64,000 nucleotides of DNA from Montanilutibacter psychrotolerans (GTDB lineage: Bacteria > Pseudomonadota > Gammaproteobacteria > Xanthomonadales > Xanthomonadaceae). The notes under the pieces were generated by a model that made no database searches, had not been told where the DNA came from, and worked only from the letters and a program-made list of their open reading frames with translations. The stretch covers positions 372,001-436,000 of the forward strand of contig NZ_RIBS01000004.1 in the NCBI RefSeq assembly GCF_003719825.1. The letters run 5' to 3'. Numbering within the stretch: the stretch's first letter is position 1; every line of letters starts with the position of its first letter. Shown in pieces: positions 54,503-63,586 of this stretch. Made by a program: the position numbers and the translations under genes.

Positions 54503-56392
54503 ATGACCGACTGGTCGCTCGATCAGGCACGCAAGACTTACTCGATCCCGCACTGGAGCGAGGGCTACTACGACATCGACGGCGCCGGCCGCGTCAGCGT
54601 GCACCCGCGCGGCGACCAGGGTCCGGCGATCGCGTTGGCCGAAGTGGTCGACGCGGCGCGCGACAACGGCGCCAAGCTGCCGATGCTGGTGCGCTTCCCG
54701 GACATCCTCGACGACCGCCTGGGCAAGCTGCAGGGCGCGTTTGCGCACGCGATGCAGGAATGGAACTACCCGGGCGGCTACACCGCGGTCTATCCGATCA
54801 AGGTGAACCAGCACCAGGGCGTCGCCGGCACGCTGGCAGCCAACCACGGCGAGGGCTTCGGCCTGGAGGCGGGCAGCAAGCCCGAGCTCATGGCGGTGCT
54901 GGCGCTGAGCCGCCCCGGCGGGCTGATCGTCTGCAACGGCTACAAGGACCGCGAGTACATCCGCCTGGCGCTGATCGGCCGCAAGCTGGGGCTCGAAACC
55001 TGGATCGTGGTCGAGAAGCCGTCCGAGCTGGCGCTGGTGATGGAAGAGGCCAAGGCGCTGGGCGTGACGCCGGGCCTGGGCGTGCGCATGCGCCTGGCGT
55101 CGCTGGGCGCCGGCAAGTGGCAGAACAGCGGTGGTGACAAGGCCAAGTTCGGTCTCAGCCCGCGCCAGGTGCTGGACCTGTGGAAAGAGCTGCGCGATGC
55201 CGGCATGTCCGATTGCCTCGGCCTGCTGCATTTCCACATGGGCTCGCAGATCTCCAACGTGCGCGACATCGCCAACGGCATGCGCGAGGCGGTGCGTTAC
55301 TTCGTCGAGTTGTCCGTGCTGGGCGCCAACGTGCGCTACATGGACGTCGGCGGCGGACTCGGCGTCGACTACGAAGGCACGCGTTCGCGCAGCTACTGCT
55401 CGATCAACTACGGCGTGAACCAGTACGCCAGCAACATCGTCCAGCCGCTGGCCGAAGCCTGCGAGGAGTACGGCCTGGCGGCGCCGCGCGTGGTCACCGA
55501 ATGCGGTCGCGCGATGACCGCGCACCACGCGGTGCTGGTGGCCAACGTCAGCGAGGTCGAAGGCGCGCCGGAAGGCCGCGTGCCCGAGGAACACGACGAC
55601 GAGCCGGCGGTCATCCGCCACCTGCGCGAGGTCCATGACCAGCTCGATGCGCGCCCGGCGGTCGAGCTGTTCCACGAGGCCCAGCATCACCATGGCGAGG
55701 GTTTGTCGTTGTACGCGCTCGGCCAGATCGACCTGACCCACCGCGCGCGCATCGACGATCTGTTCTACGCGATCGCCCACGGCGTGCGCGACCGCCTCAG
55801 CGCCAGCGAGAAGAGCCACCAGGCCGTGCTCGACGAGCTCAACCAGCGCCTGGTCGACAAGTATTTCGTCAACTTCAGCGTGTTCGAGTCCATTCCCGAC
55901 GTCTGGGCGATCGAGCAGGTGTTCCCGATCGTGCCGATCGAGCGCCTGGACGAGGCGCCCACGCGCCGCGGCGTGATCGCCGACATGACCTGCGACTCCG
56001 ACGGCAAGATCGATACCTACGTCGAGAGCGAAGGCCTCAACAGCTCGATGCCGATCCACCCGCTGCGTTCGGGCGAGAGCTACCGGCTCGGGTTCTTCAT
56101 GGTGGGCGCGTACCAGGAAATCCTCGGCGACATCCACAACCTGTTCGGCGACACCGATGCGATCGAGGTGCGGGTCGATGGCAATGGCTATCGCCTCACA
56201 CAGCAGCGCCGCGGTGACACCACCGACGTGATGCTGGACTACGTCGGCTACGACCTTGCGCAGCTGCGTGCTGCCTACCATGGCAAGGTCGCCGCCGCGC
56301 ACCTGCCCGCCGACGAGGCCGCCGCGCTGGAGGCCGCTCTGGAGGCTGGTCTGACCGGTTACACCTACCTCGACGACGAGCCGCTGATGTAG
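54503..56392 (+). CDS. speA: Biosynthetic arginine decarboxylase
   Basis: A 629-residue PLP enzyme of the alanine-racemase fold, converting arginine to agmatine. The PLP lysine is in YPIKVNQHQGVAG, SKPELMAVLALS follows, and the Gly-rich MDVGGGLGVDYEG and the C-terminal MTCDSDGKIDTYVE region carry the substrate Cys/Asp. Length matches SpeA of bacteria. The ATG at 54503 follows the WYL gene by 117 bp. With speE it gives the agmatine-putrescine-spermidine route; agmatine-to-putrescine enzymes are not in the window. Confidence 0.96.
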   Translation: MTDWSLDQARKTYSIPHWSEGYYDIDGAGRVSVHPRGDQGPAIALAEVVDAARDNGAKLPMLVRFPDILDDRLGKLQGAFAHAMQEWNYPGGYTAVYPIKVNQHQGVAGTLAANHGEGFGLEAGSKPELMAVLALSRPGGLIVCNGYKDREYIRLALIGRKLGLETWIVVEKPSELALVMEEAKALGVTPGLGVRMRLASLGAGKWQNSGGDKAKFGLSPRQVLDLWKELRDAGMSDCLGLLHFHMGSQISNVRDIANGMREAVRYFVELSVLGANVRYMDVGGGLGVDYEGTRSRSYCSINYGVNQYASNIVQPLAEACEEYGLAAPRVVTECGRAMTAHHAVLVANVSEVEGAPEGRVPEEHDDEPAVIRHLREVHDQLDARPAVELFHEAQHHHGEGLSLYALGQIDLTHRARIDDLFYAIAHGVRDRLSASEKSHQAVLDELNQRLVDKYFVNFSVFESIPDVWAIEQVFPIVPIERLDEAPTRRGVIADMTCDSDGKIDTYVESEGLNSSMPIHPLRSGESYRLGFFMVGAYQEILGDIHNLFGDTDAIEVRVDGNGYRLTQQRRGDTTDVMLDYVGYDLAQLRAAYHGKVAAAHLPADEAAALEAALEAGLTGYTYLDDEPLM

Positions 56393-56641
56393 CGGCGCGG
56401 ACGCCCGCAGGCGAGGCGGCGGACGGTTGGCACCAGCCACCGCGGCGCCGCCCCGGCCCGGGCCGGGCGGCCGATGGCCTTGGCCAGACGGACGGCAGCC
56501 GGCTCGCACCGGCGGCTGAAAATGCCGAAACTGCAACTCGATCGCGCTCCAGTGCCCGTTTTTGCACGGGGGGAAACCCGCGCTGCCGCGTTTTCCAATG
56601 GAACGCCCGACCGGCTTTTCGGATCGGGCAGAAGGAACAAG
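56393..56641 (+). other. 249-bp spacer between speA and the dehydrogenase gene
   Basis: The spacer is GC-rich in its first 100 bp (GCCGCCCCGGCCCGGGCCGGGCGGCC forms a strong self-complementary stretch around 56449-56474) and less so afterwards. The self-complementary part may end the speA transcript. No gene was seen. Confidence 0.4.
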
Positions 56642-57493
56642 ATGAAAGCTGGATTGATTGGACTCGGTGCCATGGGCGCACCGATGGCGCGCCACCTCAA
56701 GGAGCGTGGCCTGCTGACCGCGGTCGGCAACCGCACCCAGGCCAAGGCCGACGCGCTGGCCGCCGAACTGGGCGTCCGCGCCGCACGTTCGGGTGCCAAC
56801 TTTGCCGACTGCGACGTGGTCGTGCTGTGCGTGTCGCTGGACATCGACGTACTCGAAAACGCGGCCGAGCTGGCCCAGGTGTTGCGCCCGGGCTCGCTGG
56901 TCATCGACCACTCCACCGTGTCGGTGCCCACTGCGCGCCGCGTGGCGGCAATGCTGGCCGAACACGCCATCGCCTTCCTGGACGCGCCCGTGTCCGGTGG
57001 CGCGGAAGGCGCGCGCAACGGCCAGTTGTCGGTGATGGTCGGTGGCACGGCAGCGGCGCTCGAACTCGGCCGTCCGGTCATCGACGCGTACGCCGCGCGC
57101 ATCACCCACATGGGCGAAAGTGGCGCGGGTCAGGCGACCAAGTCGGTCAACCAGGTCATCGTCGCCGGCATCAACGAGGCGGTCTGCGAAGGCCTGGCGC
57201 TGGGCGAGAAGCTCGGCCTCGATCCGGCGCTGTTGCTACCGACGCTGATGGCCGGCGCGGCCGGCAACTGGTTCCTCGACAAGCGCGGCGCGACGATGCT
57301 GCGGAGCGAGTTCACGCCCGGCTTCAAGTGCGCGCACATGCTCAAGGACCTGCGCATCGTGCAGGCGGTGGCGCGCGACAGCGGCATCCGCAGCGTCACC
57401 ATCGACCAGGCCGCGGCGGACTACGCCGAACTGGTCGAGCGCGGCCACGGCGACTCCGACACCTCGGCGCTGATCACCCTCAAGCGCGGCTGA
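56642..57493 (+). CDS. Beta-hydroxyacid dehydrogenase (3-hydroxyisobutyrate / tartronate semialdehyde reductase type)
   Basis: A 283-residue NAD(P)-dependent enzyme. The N-terminal Rossmann motif is GLIGLGAMGAPMARHL. FLDAPVSGGAEGARNGQLSVMVGG is the substrate-binding block, with the catalytic Lys in GQATKSVNQVIVAG. FTPGFKCAHMLKDL is the C-terminal signature of this family. Substrate cannot be settled from sequence. It is preceded by AGAAGGAACAAG, a good Shine-Dalgarno, at 56642. Confidence 0.9.
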   Translation: MKAGLIGLGAMGAPMARHLKERGLLTAVGNRTQAKADALAAELGVRAARSGANFADCDVVVLCVSLDIDVLENAAELAQVLRPGSLVIDHSTVSVPTARRVAAMLAEHAIAFLDAPVSGGAEGARNGQLSVMVGGTAAALELGRPVIDAYAARITHMGESGAGQATKSVNQVIVAGINEAVCEGLALGEKLGLDPALLLPTLMAGAAGNWFLDKRGATMLRSEFTPGFKCAHMLKDLRIVQAVARDSGIRSVTIDQAAADYAELVERGHGDSDTSALITLKRG

Positions 57494-57671
57494 GTACGGC
57501 GACCGCAATCGCCACCCGCGCGGGTGGCGTCAGCGGTCCGGTCTGCCGACGCGGCAAACTCACCTGCAAGGGTTTGATCCGCCGCAGTCTGTGAGACTCC
57601 TGCTTGCCACCGCCCCAAAAGGGCTTGTGACATCCATCAAAATCAGCCCGCAATCTGCGAGGAGCTGAACG

Positions 57672-58097
57672 GTGAATGATGACTTCCCGAGTTGCGCAAG
57701 AACCTATGCGACTCTGTGTTTTTACGGCGACTCCCTGGATCCGGACGCGATTACCAATGCCTTGGGCATAGGCCCGACCAGGTCAGTGCGGCGAAACGAT
57801 GCACGAAAGCGGGGCAGTAAGACCATTATCGCGAAGACCGGCGCGTGGCTGCTCACATCTGATGAGCAATTGGACTCAAAAGATGTGCAATCGCATATCC
57901 GCTGGATCCTGCAGCGGGTAGCGGGGCGGCTGGGAGAGGTGACCCGTCTTCCGGAAGTGGAGACGGCCAGAATATTCTGCTTCTGGAGTTCGGTGCACGG
58001 AAATGGTGGGCCGGCCATCTCGTCGGCAACCCTGAAGTTGCTGGCGCAACATGACATTGATCTGGACTTTGATGTCTGGTTGGATCCAAGACCGTGA
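57672..58097 (+). CDS. DUF4279-like small protein
   Basis: A 141-residue protein whose opening (ARTYATLCFYGDSLDPDAITNALGIGPTRSVRRND) and middle (GAWLLTSDEQLDSKDVQSHI) match the DUF4279 pattern. DUF4279 members are common near polymorphic toxins as possible immunity proteins, but no toxin gene is adjacent. The base composition is lower in GC than the flanks, suggesting recent gain. It is followed by a REP-like/terminator module at 58101-58178. Confidence 0.78.
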   Translation: MNDDFPSCARTYATLCFYGDSLDPDAITNALGIGPTRSVRRNDARKRGSKTIIAKTGAWLLTSDEQLDSKDVQSHIRWILQRVAGRLGEVTRLPEVETARIFCFWSSVHGNGGPAISSATLKLLAQHDIDLDFDVWLDPRP

Positions 58098-58148
58098 GGT
58101 GCGCTCGGTAGCGTCAACAAGCGAAGCGTAGCGCCGTATGCTGGATCG

Positions 58149-58176
58149 AAGCCCCACCCTTACCGGCGGGGCTTTT
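58149..58176 (+). terminator. Intrinsic terminator after the DUF4279 gene
   Basis: AAGCCCC (58149-58155) pairs with GGGGCTT (58168-58174), followed by TTC. It is the first of three related hairpins in 58.1-59.1 kb. Confidence 0.7.
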
Positions 58177-58227
58177 CATCTCGCCGCCGCGTCAACGCTG
58201 GGGGCTTCTCGGAACGGTGGAGCTAAG

Positions 58228-58524
58228 ATGAAGCTGGCATGGTGGGTGTTGGCGGCACTTTGCATTGCAGCCATCTTGATAGTGAGAACCTTCGGCAACG
58301 CAGTCCTCGACAATCCCATTGTCGTGGCCGCTGTCGTGGCGCCATTCATTCTGTTCGGCCTTGTGCACCTGCTGCTCATGAAGCGCGAAATCAGTGCCCG
58401 CAAAGGATCAGGAAATCTGGCGGACAATGCAGTGCGAGTCTTCTATTGGATGGGGGCGGCCGCTTTCGCTCTGATTGCGATTGCGGTTCTGATCCAGTTG
58501 TACTCGTACGTGCAGTCAGCGTAG
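58228..58524 (+). CDS. Small three-helix membrane protein of unknown function
   Basis: A 98-residue hydrophobic protein with TM-like segments at residues about 5-24, 31-53 and 70-94 (WWVLAALCIAAILIV; PIVVAAVVAPFILFGLVHLLL; FYWMGAAAFALIAIAVLIQLY). A basic cytoplasmic loop lies in between (MKREISARKGSGN). No family was recognised. The GTGGAGC stretch before the ATG at 58228 supports this start over the upstream in-frame codon. It is followed by a second copy of the REP-like/terminator module. Confidence 0.7.
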   Translation: MKLAWWVLAALCIAAILIVRTFGNAVLDNPIVVAAVVAPFILFGLVHLLLMKREISARKGSGNLADNAVRVFYWMGAAAFALIAIAVLIQLYSYVQSA

Positions 58525-59228
58525 CTGGAGTTCAGCCGAAAATTGACCCTAATCGAAGCGCGTTGCGCCCGATGCTGGATCGAAGCCCGCCCTCAACGGC
58601 GGGGTTCTTCGTATTGCCAACGGCGTGGCCGGAATTGGAGTCCAGCACTCGCACGATGGCGCGGTGCACTGTCCGCGCGCCCCGGCAGAATCGTCGGGCT
58701 TGAGCCCGACCTACGGAATCAACGTGGGGCGGGCCCTGGCCCGCCGGATGGGGGCGCCGCGCGACCGTACGCCGGGCGAGAGCGCCGGGCTTGAGCCCGG
58801 CCTACGGAATCAATGTAGTGACGTAGGGTGGGCCCTGGCCCACCGATGGGTGCGCGCCGAGCGTTCGATCGAAGCCCAGATCAAGCCGCGGTGCGCAGTG
58901 GGAGGCGTAGCGTCAGGCGTTCGCCCGCGATGGCGCCGAGCCATGCCGCGCCCAATGTCAGCAGCAAGGCCGTAAGGCGCACTCGTAGGGCGTCAATAAG
59001 CGAAGCGCATTGCGCCGGATGTTGGGTCGAAGCCCCGTCCTCACCTGCGGGGTTTTCGACTACGGCCGTACATCGGCAAAAGCGTCGGGCTTGAGCCCGA
59101 CCTACGAATCATCGTAGGGCGGGCCCAGGCCCGCCGGATCGGGCGCGACGCAAGGCCGCAAGGCGCACTCGTAGGGCGTCAATAAGCGAAGCGCATTGCG
59201 CCGGATGACGCAGCGGCTTCCTCGCAGG
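58525..59228. repeat. REP-like repeats and hairpin modules (about 700 bp, no gene)
   Basis: There is no credible gene. A 57-bp direct repeat occurs at 58965-59021 and 59151-59207 with one mismatch. Paired palindromes (GTCGGGCTTGAGCCCGAC-type, then GGCGGGCCCTGGCCCGCC-type) occur three times: 58693-58745, 58784-58844 and 59084-59135. Terminator-like hairpins after GAAGCCC lie at 58583-58606 and 59030-59056. Similar stem-loop families are scattered through Xanthomonadaceae genomes. Their clustering here suggests insertion-prone, non-coding sequence. Confidence 0.8.
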
Positions 59229-59639
59229 TCAGCCGGGCAGTTTCACCGGCCGCTTGGCTGCCAGTCGCTCGCCGATCAGGGCGCCGGCCCAGGCCATTGC
59301 GAGCGTCAGCAGCAGCGACATGCCGTTGTAGCGCAGGACCTGCCAGAACGCTCCGGCGAAGGAATCCATGTGGCGTTGCGCGGTATCGACCAGCATCGCC
59401 ATCACCACCGCCGTCAGCAGCGCGGCGATCGCCAATGCGATCCAGCGGAAGCGCCTTCCGGCCAGCACGGCGCCCAGCGCCATGGCCGCGAACGTCACCA
59501 CCAGACTGCCAAACGCGATCACGCCCAGCGGCGTTGATTTGGGCAGATCCAATGCCTTGCCCGACAGCAGGATGCACAGGTCGAACATCAGCATCACGAT
59601 GACGGCCGCGAAGCTTCCCAATAGAACGCGCTTGTCCAT
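59229..59639 (-). CDS. Four-helix membrane protein of unknown function
   Basis: A 136-residue protein with hydrophobic segments at about residues 5-27, 40-62, 66-87 and 105-125. An RRFRW basic loop and a KRPVK basic tail suggest the C-terminus faces the cytoplasm. No conserved motif was recognised. It ends 21 bp after the second copy of the 57-bp repeat. The reverse-strand start at 59639 (MDKRVLLG) is the only ATG that begins a membrane segment. Confidence 0.72.
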   Translation of the reverse strand: MDKRVLLGSFAAVIVMLMFDLCILLSGKALDLPKSTPLGVIAFGSLVVTFAAMALGAVLAGRRFRWIALAIAALLTAVVMAMLVDTAQRHMDSFAGAFWQVLRYNGMSLLLTLAMAWAGALIGERLAAKRPVKLPG

Positions 59640-59903
59640 GCAGTCCCCGCTTGTGGAAGCGGCGAGTCTACTGCAGCGGTCCGCCGCGCCACCGTGACCG
59701 GTGCGGCGTTGTCGCGATCCTCCGACGCAGGGTCGTTGGCGGCGGACAGGCGTTACGCCGGCGGGGGCGCCGCCGGCATTTCAGGTCGCGAGATCACGCC
59801 ATCGGCGTTCGGTTTCGCCCCGTCACCGGCCGCACGGCGTGGCGCGCGGGGGATGCCGCATCACCCCCGCGGGATGAGCGCGGCGGGGGTGATGCGCGAG
59901 GTG
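59640..59903 (-). other. 264-bp spacer between two convergent-looking reverse genes
   Basis: No gene, repeat or strong hairpin was recognised. It should contain the promoter of the membrane protein gene. Confidence 0.4.
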
Positions 59904-60527
59904 TCAGTCGACTCGGCGGTACTCGCCGTCGTAGCTCACGCCGGTGCCGCATCCGGGGCTGGTGGCACTGACCGAGAGGCTGTCGGGCGCGAACATCAGG
60001 CGCAGCGAACACTCGCCCTGCTGGAACTGCGCACTGCCGACGCGCGGCGCGATGATGCCGTCGATGCCGGCCGTCGCGGACGCATGCTTGCCGGTGAGCC
60101 GGTACTGCGCGGTGTCGCGCGCGGCCAGCGTCAACTCGGTGCCGCTGGGATCGGGCCGGCCGCCAACGTAACGACGGTAGCGACCGGAGCTGACCAGCGA
60201 CGGAGGCGCAACAGCGAGCTGCTTGTCCAGTTGTTTGAGGCGCGCGGCGTAGACCTGCTTGAGGCAGCCGGCGGCGGTGCAGGCGTCGCGCGTGCTGCGC
60301 AACCAGGCGGTCTGTTCGATCTGGACGGACGCGGCCAGGTCGCTGCGCGCCAGCACCTCGCGGTAGCGTGCGTCGAGTGCCTCGTCGAGGGCGCCGAGCG
60401 AAGGCTCGACGCAGATCGCGCGCTGGGCCCAGCTTTCGGCCTTGGCGCAGTCAAAGCTCGCGGCGTGGCCGGCAGGCGCCAGGGCGAGCAACAGGGAAAG
60501 GGTGGCGAAGCGGGGGAAGTGAGGCAT
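59904..60527 (-). CDS. LprI-family (DUF1311) secreted protein
   Basis: A 207-residue protein with a signal peptide (about residues 1-22). A DUF1311/LprI domain follows: FDCAKAESWAQRAICVEPSLGALDEALDARYRE and an EQTAWLRSTRDAC stretch holding the conserved Cys pairs. In M. tuberculosis, LprI inhibits lysozyme. The C-terminal part (from about residue 115) is beta-rich with one more Cys pair and is not part of the family core. The function here is unproven. Confidence 0.83.
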   Translation of the reverse strand: MPHFPRFATLSLLLALAPAGHAASFDCAKAESWAQRAICVEPSLGALDEALDARYREVLARSDLAASVQIEQTAWLRSTRDACTAAGCLKQVYAARLKQLDKQLAVAPPSLVSSGRYRRYVGGRPDPSGTELTLAARDTAQYRLTGKHASATAGIDGIIAPRVGSAQFQQGECSLRLMFAPDSLSVSATSPGCGTGVSYDGEYRRVD

Positions 60528-60705
60528 CGCTGGACTCCGTTCCGTGCACCGCCGCGGCTTTGCGTGGCGATGCGGATGCGGCCGCGAAGCCGCGGGGTGG
60601 CCACGGACGTGGCCGTTGCAACCCGGTCGGAGGATGCCCGGCCGGGCCTGGGACTGTCGTGGGGACCGCCGATGCGCTGGCGGGGCCCGACGTGTGGCGT
60701 GGCGC

Positions 60706-61608
60706 TTACTTCACCTGGATCGCGATGCCCGGCAGGCCGCCGGCGGCGAGCTTGCCCTTGGCTTCGGACAGCTCGCCCGCACTGGCATACGGCCCCATGC
60801 GCACGCGGTAGACGGTCTTGTCGTTGATCTTGGCCGACTCGACGCGCGCGCCCAGGCCGAGCAGGGCGATCCGCGCCTTGAGTTCTTCTGCCGGGGTGGA
60901 CGCCTGGAACGAGCCGGCCTGCAGCAGGTAGCGCCCCGCCTTGTCGGTGGCGGCCGCGGCGGTCGGCGTTGCGACGGTTGCCGCGGACGGGGCCGTGCTG
61001 GCGGCCGTCGTCGCGGCGGTGGCGGTGGCCGGGGTCGGGGTCGGGGAGGCGGTCGTGCCGGCGGGCCGGTTGCCCGTAGCGCCCTCGACCGGCAGCGGCA
61101 GGGCAGTGCCGGCCGTCGGCGGGATGGTGGTGGCGGCCGGGGAAGCGGTGCCGGCGGCAGGCGTCGACGCCTGGCCGTTGAGTGCGGCCAGTGCGCGTGC
61201 CCGCTCGGCGGCGGCGCGACGACGCTCCTCGGCCTGCGCGGTGGCGGCCAGCTCGGCGTCAGTCATCGGGACTTCCTTGCCCGGCAGCAGGTCGTAGAAC
61301 TCGTAGTCGGTGCCCGCCTTGGGCGTTGCGGCGTCATTGGCCGCGCTGGCGGCGCGCGAAGGCTCCGGCGACGGCTCGCTGTCGTCGGCCACCAGGCCAT
61401 CGTCGCCCGAGGCCGCCGGGGCCGGCTGCGCGTCGGGATTCGGGCGTGGGCGGAAGAAGCCATCGCCGTCGCCCTTGAGCAGCTTGGGCGCGGCCAGGAT
61501 CACCACGATGCCGATCAGCAGGCCGGCAACGCCCCAGGCCCAGCCCGGTACCCCGCCGCCGTTGCCCTGGTTGCGTCGCGCCTGCGACTTGCCACGTCGT
61601 GCTGCCAC
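60706..61608 (-). CDS. SPOR-domain membrane protein (FtsN-like)
   Basis: A 300-residue protein: a short basic cytoplasmic N-terminus (MAARRGKSQARRNQG), one TM helix (about residues 22-40), a long Ala/Pro/Thr-rich periplasmic stretch with a helix-rich EERRRAAAERARALAAL part, and a C-terminal SPOR domain (about 225-300, RYLLQAGSFQASTPAEELKARIALLGLGARV, VYRVRMGPY). SPOR domains bind denuded septal peptidoglycan, and FtsN is the model. It lies directly after argS (1-bp spacing) on the same strand, as FtsN-like genes often do in gammaproteobacteria. Confidence 0.87.
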   Translation of the reverse strand: MAARRGKSQARRNQGNGGGVPGWAWGVAGLLIGIVVILAAPKLLKGDGDGFFRPRPNPDAQPAPAASGDDGLVADDSEPSPEPSRAASAANDAATPKAGTDYEFYDLLPGKEVPMTDAELAATAQAEERRRAAAERARALAALNGQASTPAAGTASPAATTIPPTAGTALPLPVEGATGNRPAGTTASPTPTPATATAATTAASTAPSAATVATPTAAAATDKAGRYLLQAGSFQASTPAEELKARIALLGLGARVESAKINDKTVYRVRMGPYASAGELSEAKGKLAAGGLPGIAIQVK

Positions 61609-63297
61609 TTACATCACCTCGGGGGCGTTCACGCCCAGAAGACCAAGACCGTTTGCGAGCACCTGGCGGGTTGCCGCGGCGAGTACCAGACGGGCATCGC
61701 GGGTCGCGGCATCGTCGACCAGGAACTGGTGGTCGTTGTAGTACGTCTGGAACGTCTGTGCCAGTTCGAGCAGGTAGCCGGCCACCTGGTGTGGCTCGAG
61801 GTCGGTGCCGGCGGCGGCGACCACGTCCGGATAGCGCAACAGGGTGGCGACCAGTTCGTGCGCCGCGCCGTCCTCCAGATCGAGCGGCTGGGCCAGCCCG
61901 TTTGCGCGGTCCAGCGTGAAGCCGCGCTCGCCGGCCTGGCGGAACACGCCGCAGATGCGCGCATGCGACAGCTGCACGTAGTAGACCGGGTTGTCGAGCG
62001 ACTGGCTGCGGGCCAGGTCGATGTCGAAGGTGAGCTGCGAATCGGGCTTGCGCGCGACCAGGAACCAGCGCGTCGCATCGCGGCCGGCCTCGTCGATGAG
62101 ATCGCGCAGCGTCAGGTAACTGCCGGCGCGCTTGGACAGCTTCACTTCCTCGCCACCGCGCATCACCGTGACCATCTGGTGCAGCACGTACTCCGGCCAG
62201 CCCTGCGGGATGCCGATGTTGAGGGCCTGCAGGCCGGCGCGCACGCGCGCGAGCGAGCCGTGGTGGTCGGCGCCAAGCTCGGTGATGGCGCGCTCGTAGC
62301 CGCGCTGCCACTTGCTGAGGTGATAGGCGACGTCCGGCAGGAAGTAGGTGTAACTGCCGTCGGACTTGCGCATCACGCGGTCCTTGTCGTCACCGAAGTC
62401 GGTGCTGCGCAACCACAGCGCGCCGCCTTCCTCGTAGGTGTGGCCGTTGGCGGTGAGCGCGCGCACGGTCTCCTCGACCTTGCCCTCGCTGTAGAGCGAG
62501 CTTTCGAGGAAGTACACGTCGAAGCCGACGCCGTACGCGGCCAGGTCGCCGTTCTGCTCGCGGCGCAGGTACGCCACGGCGAATCGACGGATCGCGTCGA
62601 GGTCGTCGGGATCCTTCTGCGCCACCACCGTGTGGCCGTCGACCTCGACGCTGTCACCGCGCAGGTAGGCCTGGGCGACATCGTTGATGTAATCGCCGCG
62701 GTAGCCGTCCTCGGGCCAACCGGCGTCGTCCGGGCCGCGGCCCTGGGCGCGCGCCTGCACCGAAATCGCCAGGTTGTTGATCTGCGCGCCGGCGTCGTTG
62801 TAGTAGAACTCGCGCGCCACGTCCCAGCCGTTGGCGGCCAGCACGCGACCGATGCAATCGCCGATCACCGCCGCGCGGCCGTGGCCGACGTGCAGCGGGC
62901 CGGTGGGATTGGCCGAGACGTATTCCACGCCGGCGCGGTGGCCGCGACCGGAGTCGTTGCGGCCGTATGCATCGCCCTGCGCGAACACCTCGCCGATCTG
63001 CCGGCGCCAGGTGCCTTCGGCCAGGTGGAAGTTGATGAAGCCGGGGCCGGCGATCTCGATGCGACCGAACTCGGCGCTGGCCGGCAACGCGTCGAGCAAC
63101 GCCTGCGCGATCGCGCGCGGGTTGGACTTGGCCGGCTTGGCCAGCAGCATTGCGGCATTGGTGGAGAAGTCGCCCTGGACGCGGGTCTTCGGGCGTTCAA
63201 TCACGAACTCGGGCGTGTCCAGGTCGGCGGGAATCGTGCCGGCGGCGCGCAGTGCGTCGATGGCCTGCGCGACCAGCGCGCGGAGAGTGGTTTTCAC
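61609..63297 (-). CDS. argS: Arginyl-tRNA synthetase
   Basis: A 562-residue class I synthetase. It has an N-terminal Add-1 domain, the HIGH-like [11 protein letters not shown] (about residue 120), and the KMSKS-like VKLSKRAGS (about residue 370). A C-terminal anticodon-binding DALR domain ends in [12 protein letters not shown]. It charges tRNA-Arg. I start it at GTG 63297 ([14 protein letters not shown]) because that matches the family N-terminus and the normal size; the open frame runs to 63330. Confidence 0.95.
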   Translation of the reverse strand: MKTTLRALVAQAIDALRAAGTIPADLDTPEFVIERPKTRVQGDFSTNAAMLLAKPAKSNPRAIAQALLDALPASAEFGRIEIAGPGFINFHLAEGTWRRQIGEVFAQGDAYGRNDSGRGHRAGVEYVSANPTGPLHVGHGRAAVIGDCIGRVLAANGWDVAREFYYNDAGAQINNLAISVQARAQGRGPDDAGWPEDGYRGDYINDVAQAYLRGDSVEVDGHTVVAQKDPDDLDAIRRFAVAYLRREQNGDLAAYGVGFDVYFLESSLYSEGKVEETVRALTANGHTYEEGGALWLRSTDFGDDKDRVMRKSDGSYTYFLPDVAYHLSKWQRGYERAITELGADHHGSLARVRAGLQALNIGIPQGWPEYVLHQMVTVMRGGEEVKLSKRAGSYLTLRDLIDEAGRDATRWFLVARKPDSQLTFDIDLARSQSLDNPVYYVQLSHARICGVFRQAGERGFTLDRANGLAQPLDLEDGAAHELVATLLRYPDVVAAAGTDLEPHQVAGYLLELAQTFQTYYNDHQFLVDDAATRDARLVLAAATRQVLANGLGLLGVNAPEVM

Positions 63298-63586
63298 GGG
63301 GGCTCGGCAGGGTGTTGCGGGACCGCGCATTGTACGCGAGGGCTGGCGCGGCGCCTGAAGCGCGACGATGGAAGGCCTTTCGGGCGTCGCGGTCGCGGCG
63401 GGGATCGACCATCACCATCGACCAAAGACCGTTGGCGGCGAGCGCAACGGCCCATCGTCTGTGGCGGGAAACGCAGGCGCCGTCGGGCACGCCGACACGC
63501 TGGAGCGCTGCGGCGCCGCTCGTTGTCGGCGCGTTGTCGGCAGCGTCCCGGCGACGCCCGAGATGCGACCTGGCCGCGACCCGGTG
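63298..63586 (-). other. 289-bp spacer between argS and radC
   Basis: No gene or repeat was recognised. It presumably holds the argS promoter and the radC end. Confidence 0.4.

Noticed and set aside
54464-57109. An 881-aa reverse frame opposite speA and the dehydrogenase
   Set aside because: It is an antisense shadow of speA with no domain and no credible ribosome-binding site.
58525-59228. CRISPR array or integron attC array in the repeat region
   Set aside because: Spacing is irregular, units are palindromic REP/terminator types, no cas or integron integrase is near, and no RYYYAAC/GTTRRRY boxes are arranged as in attC.
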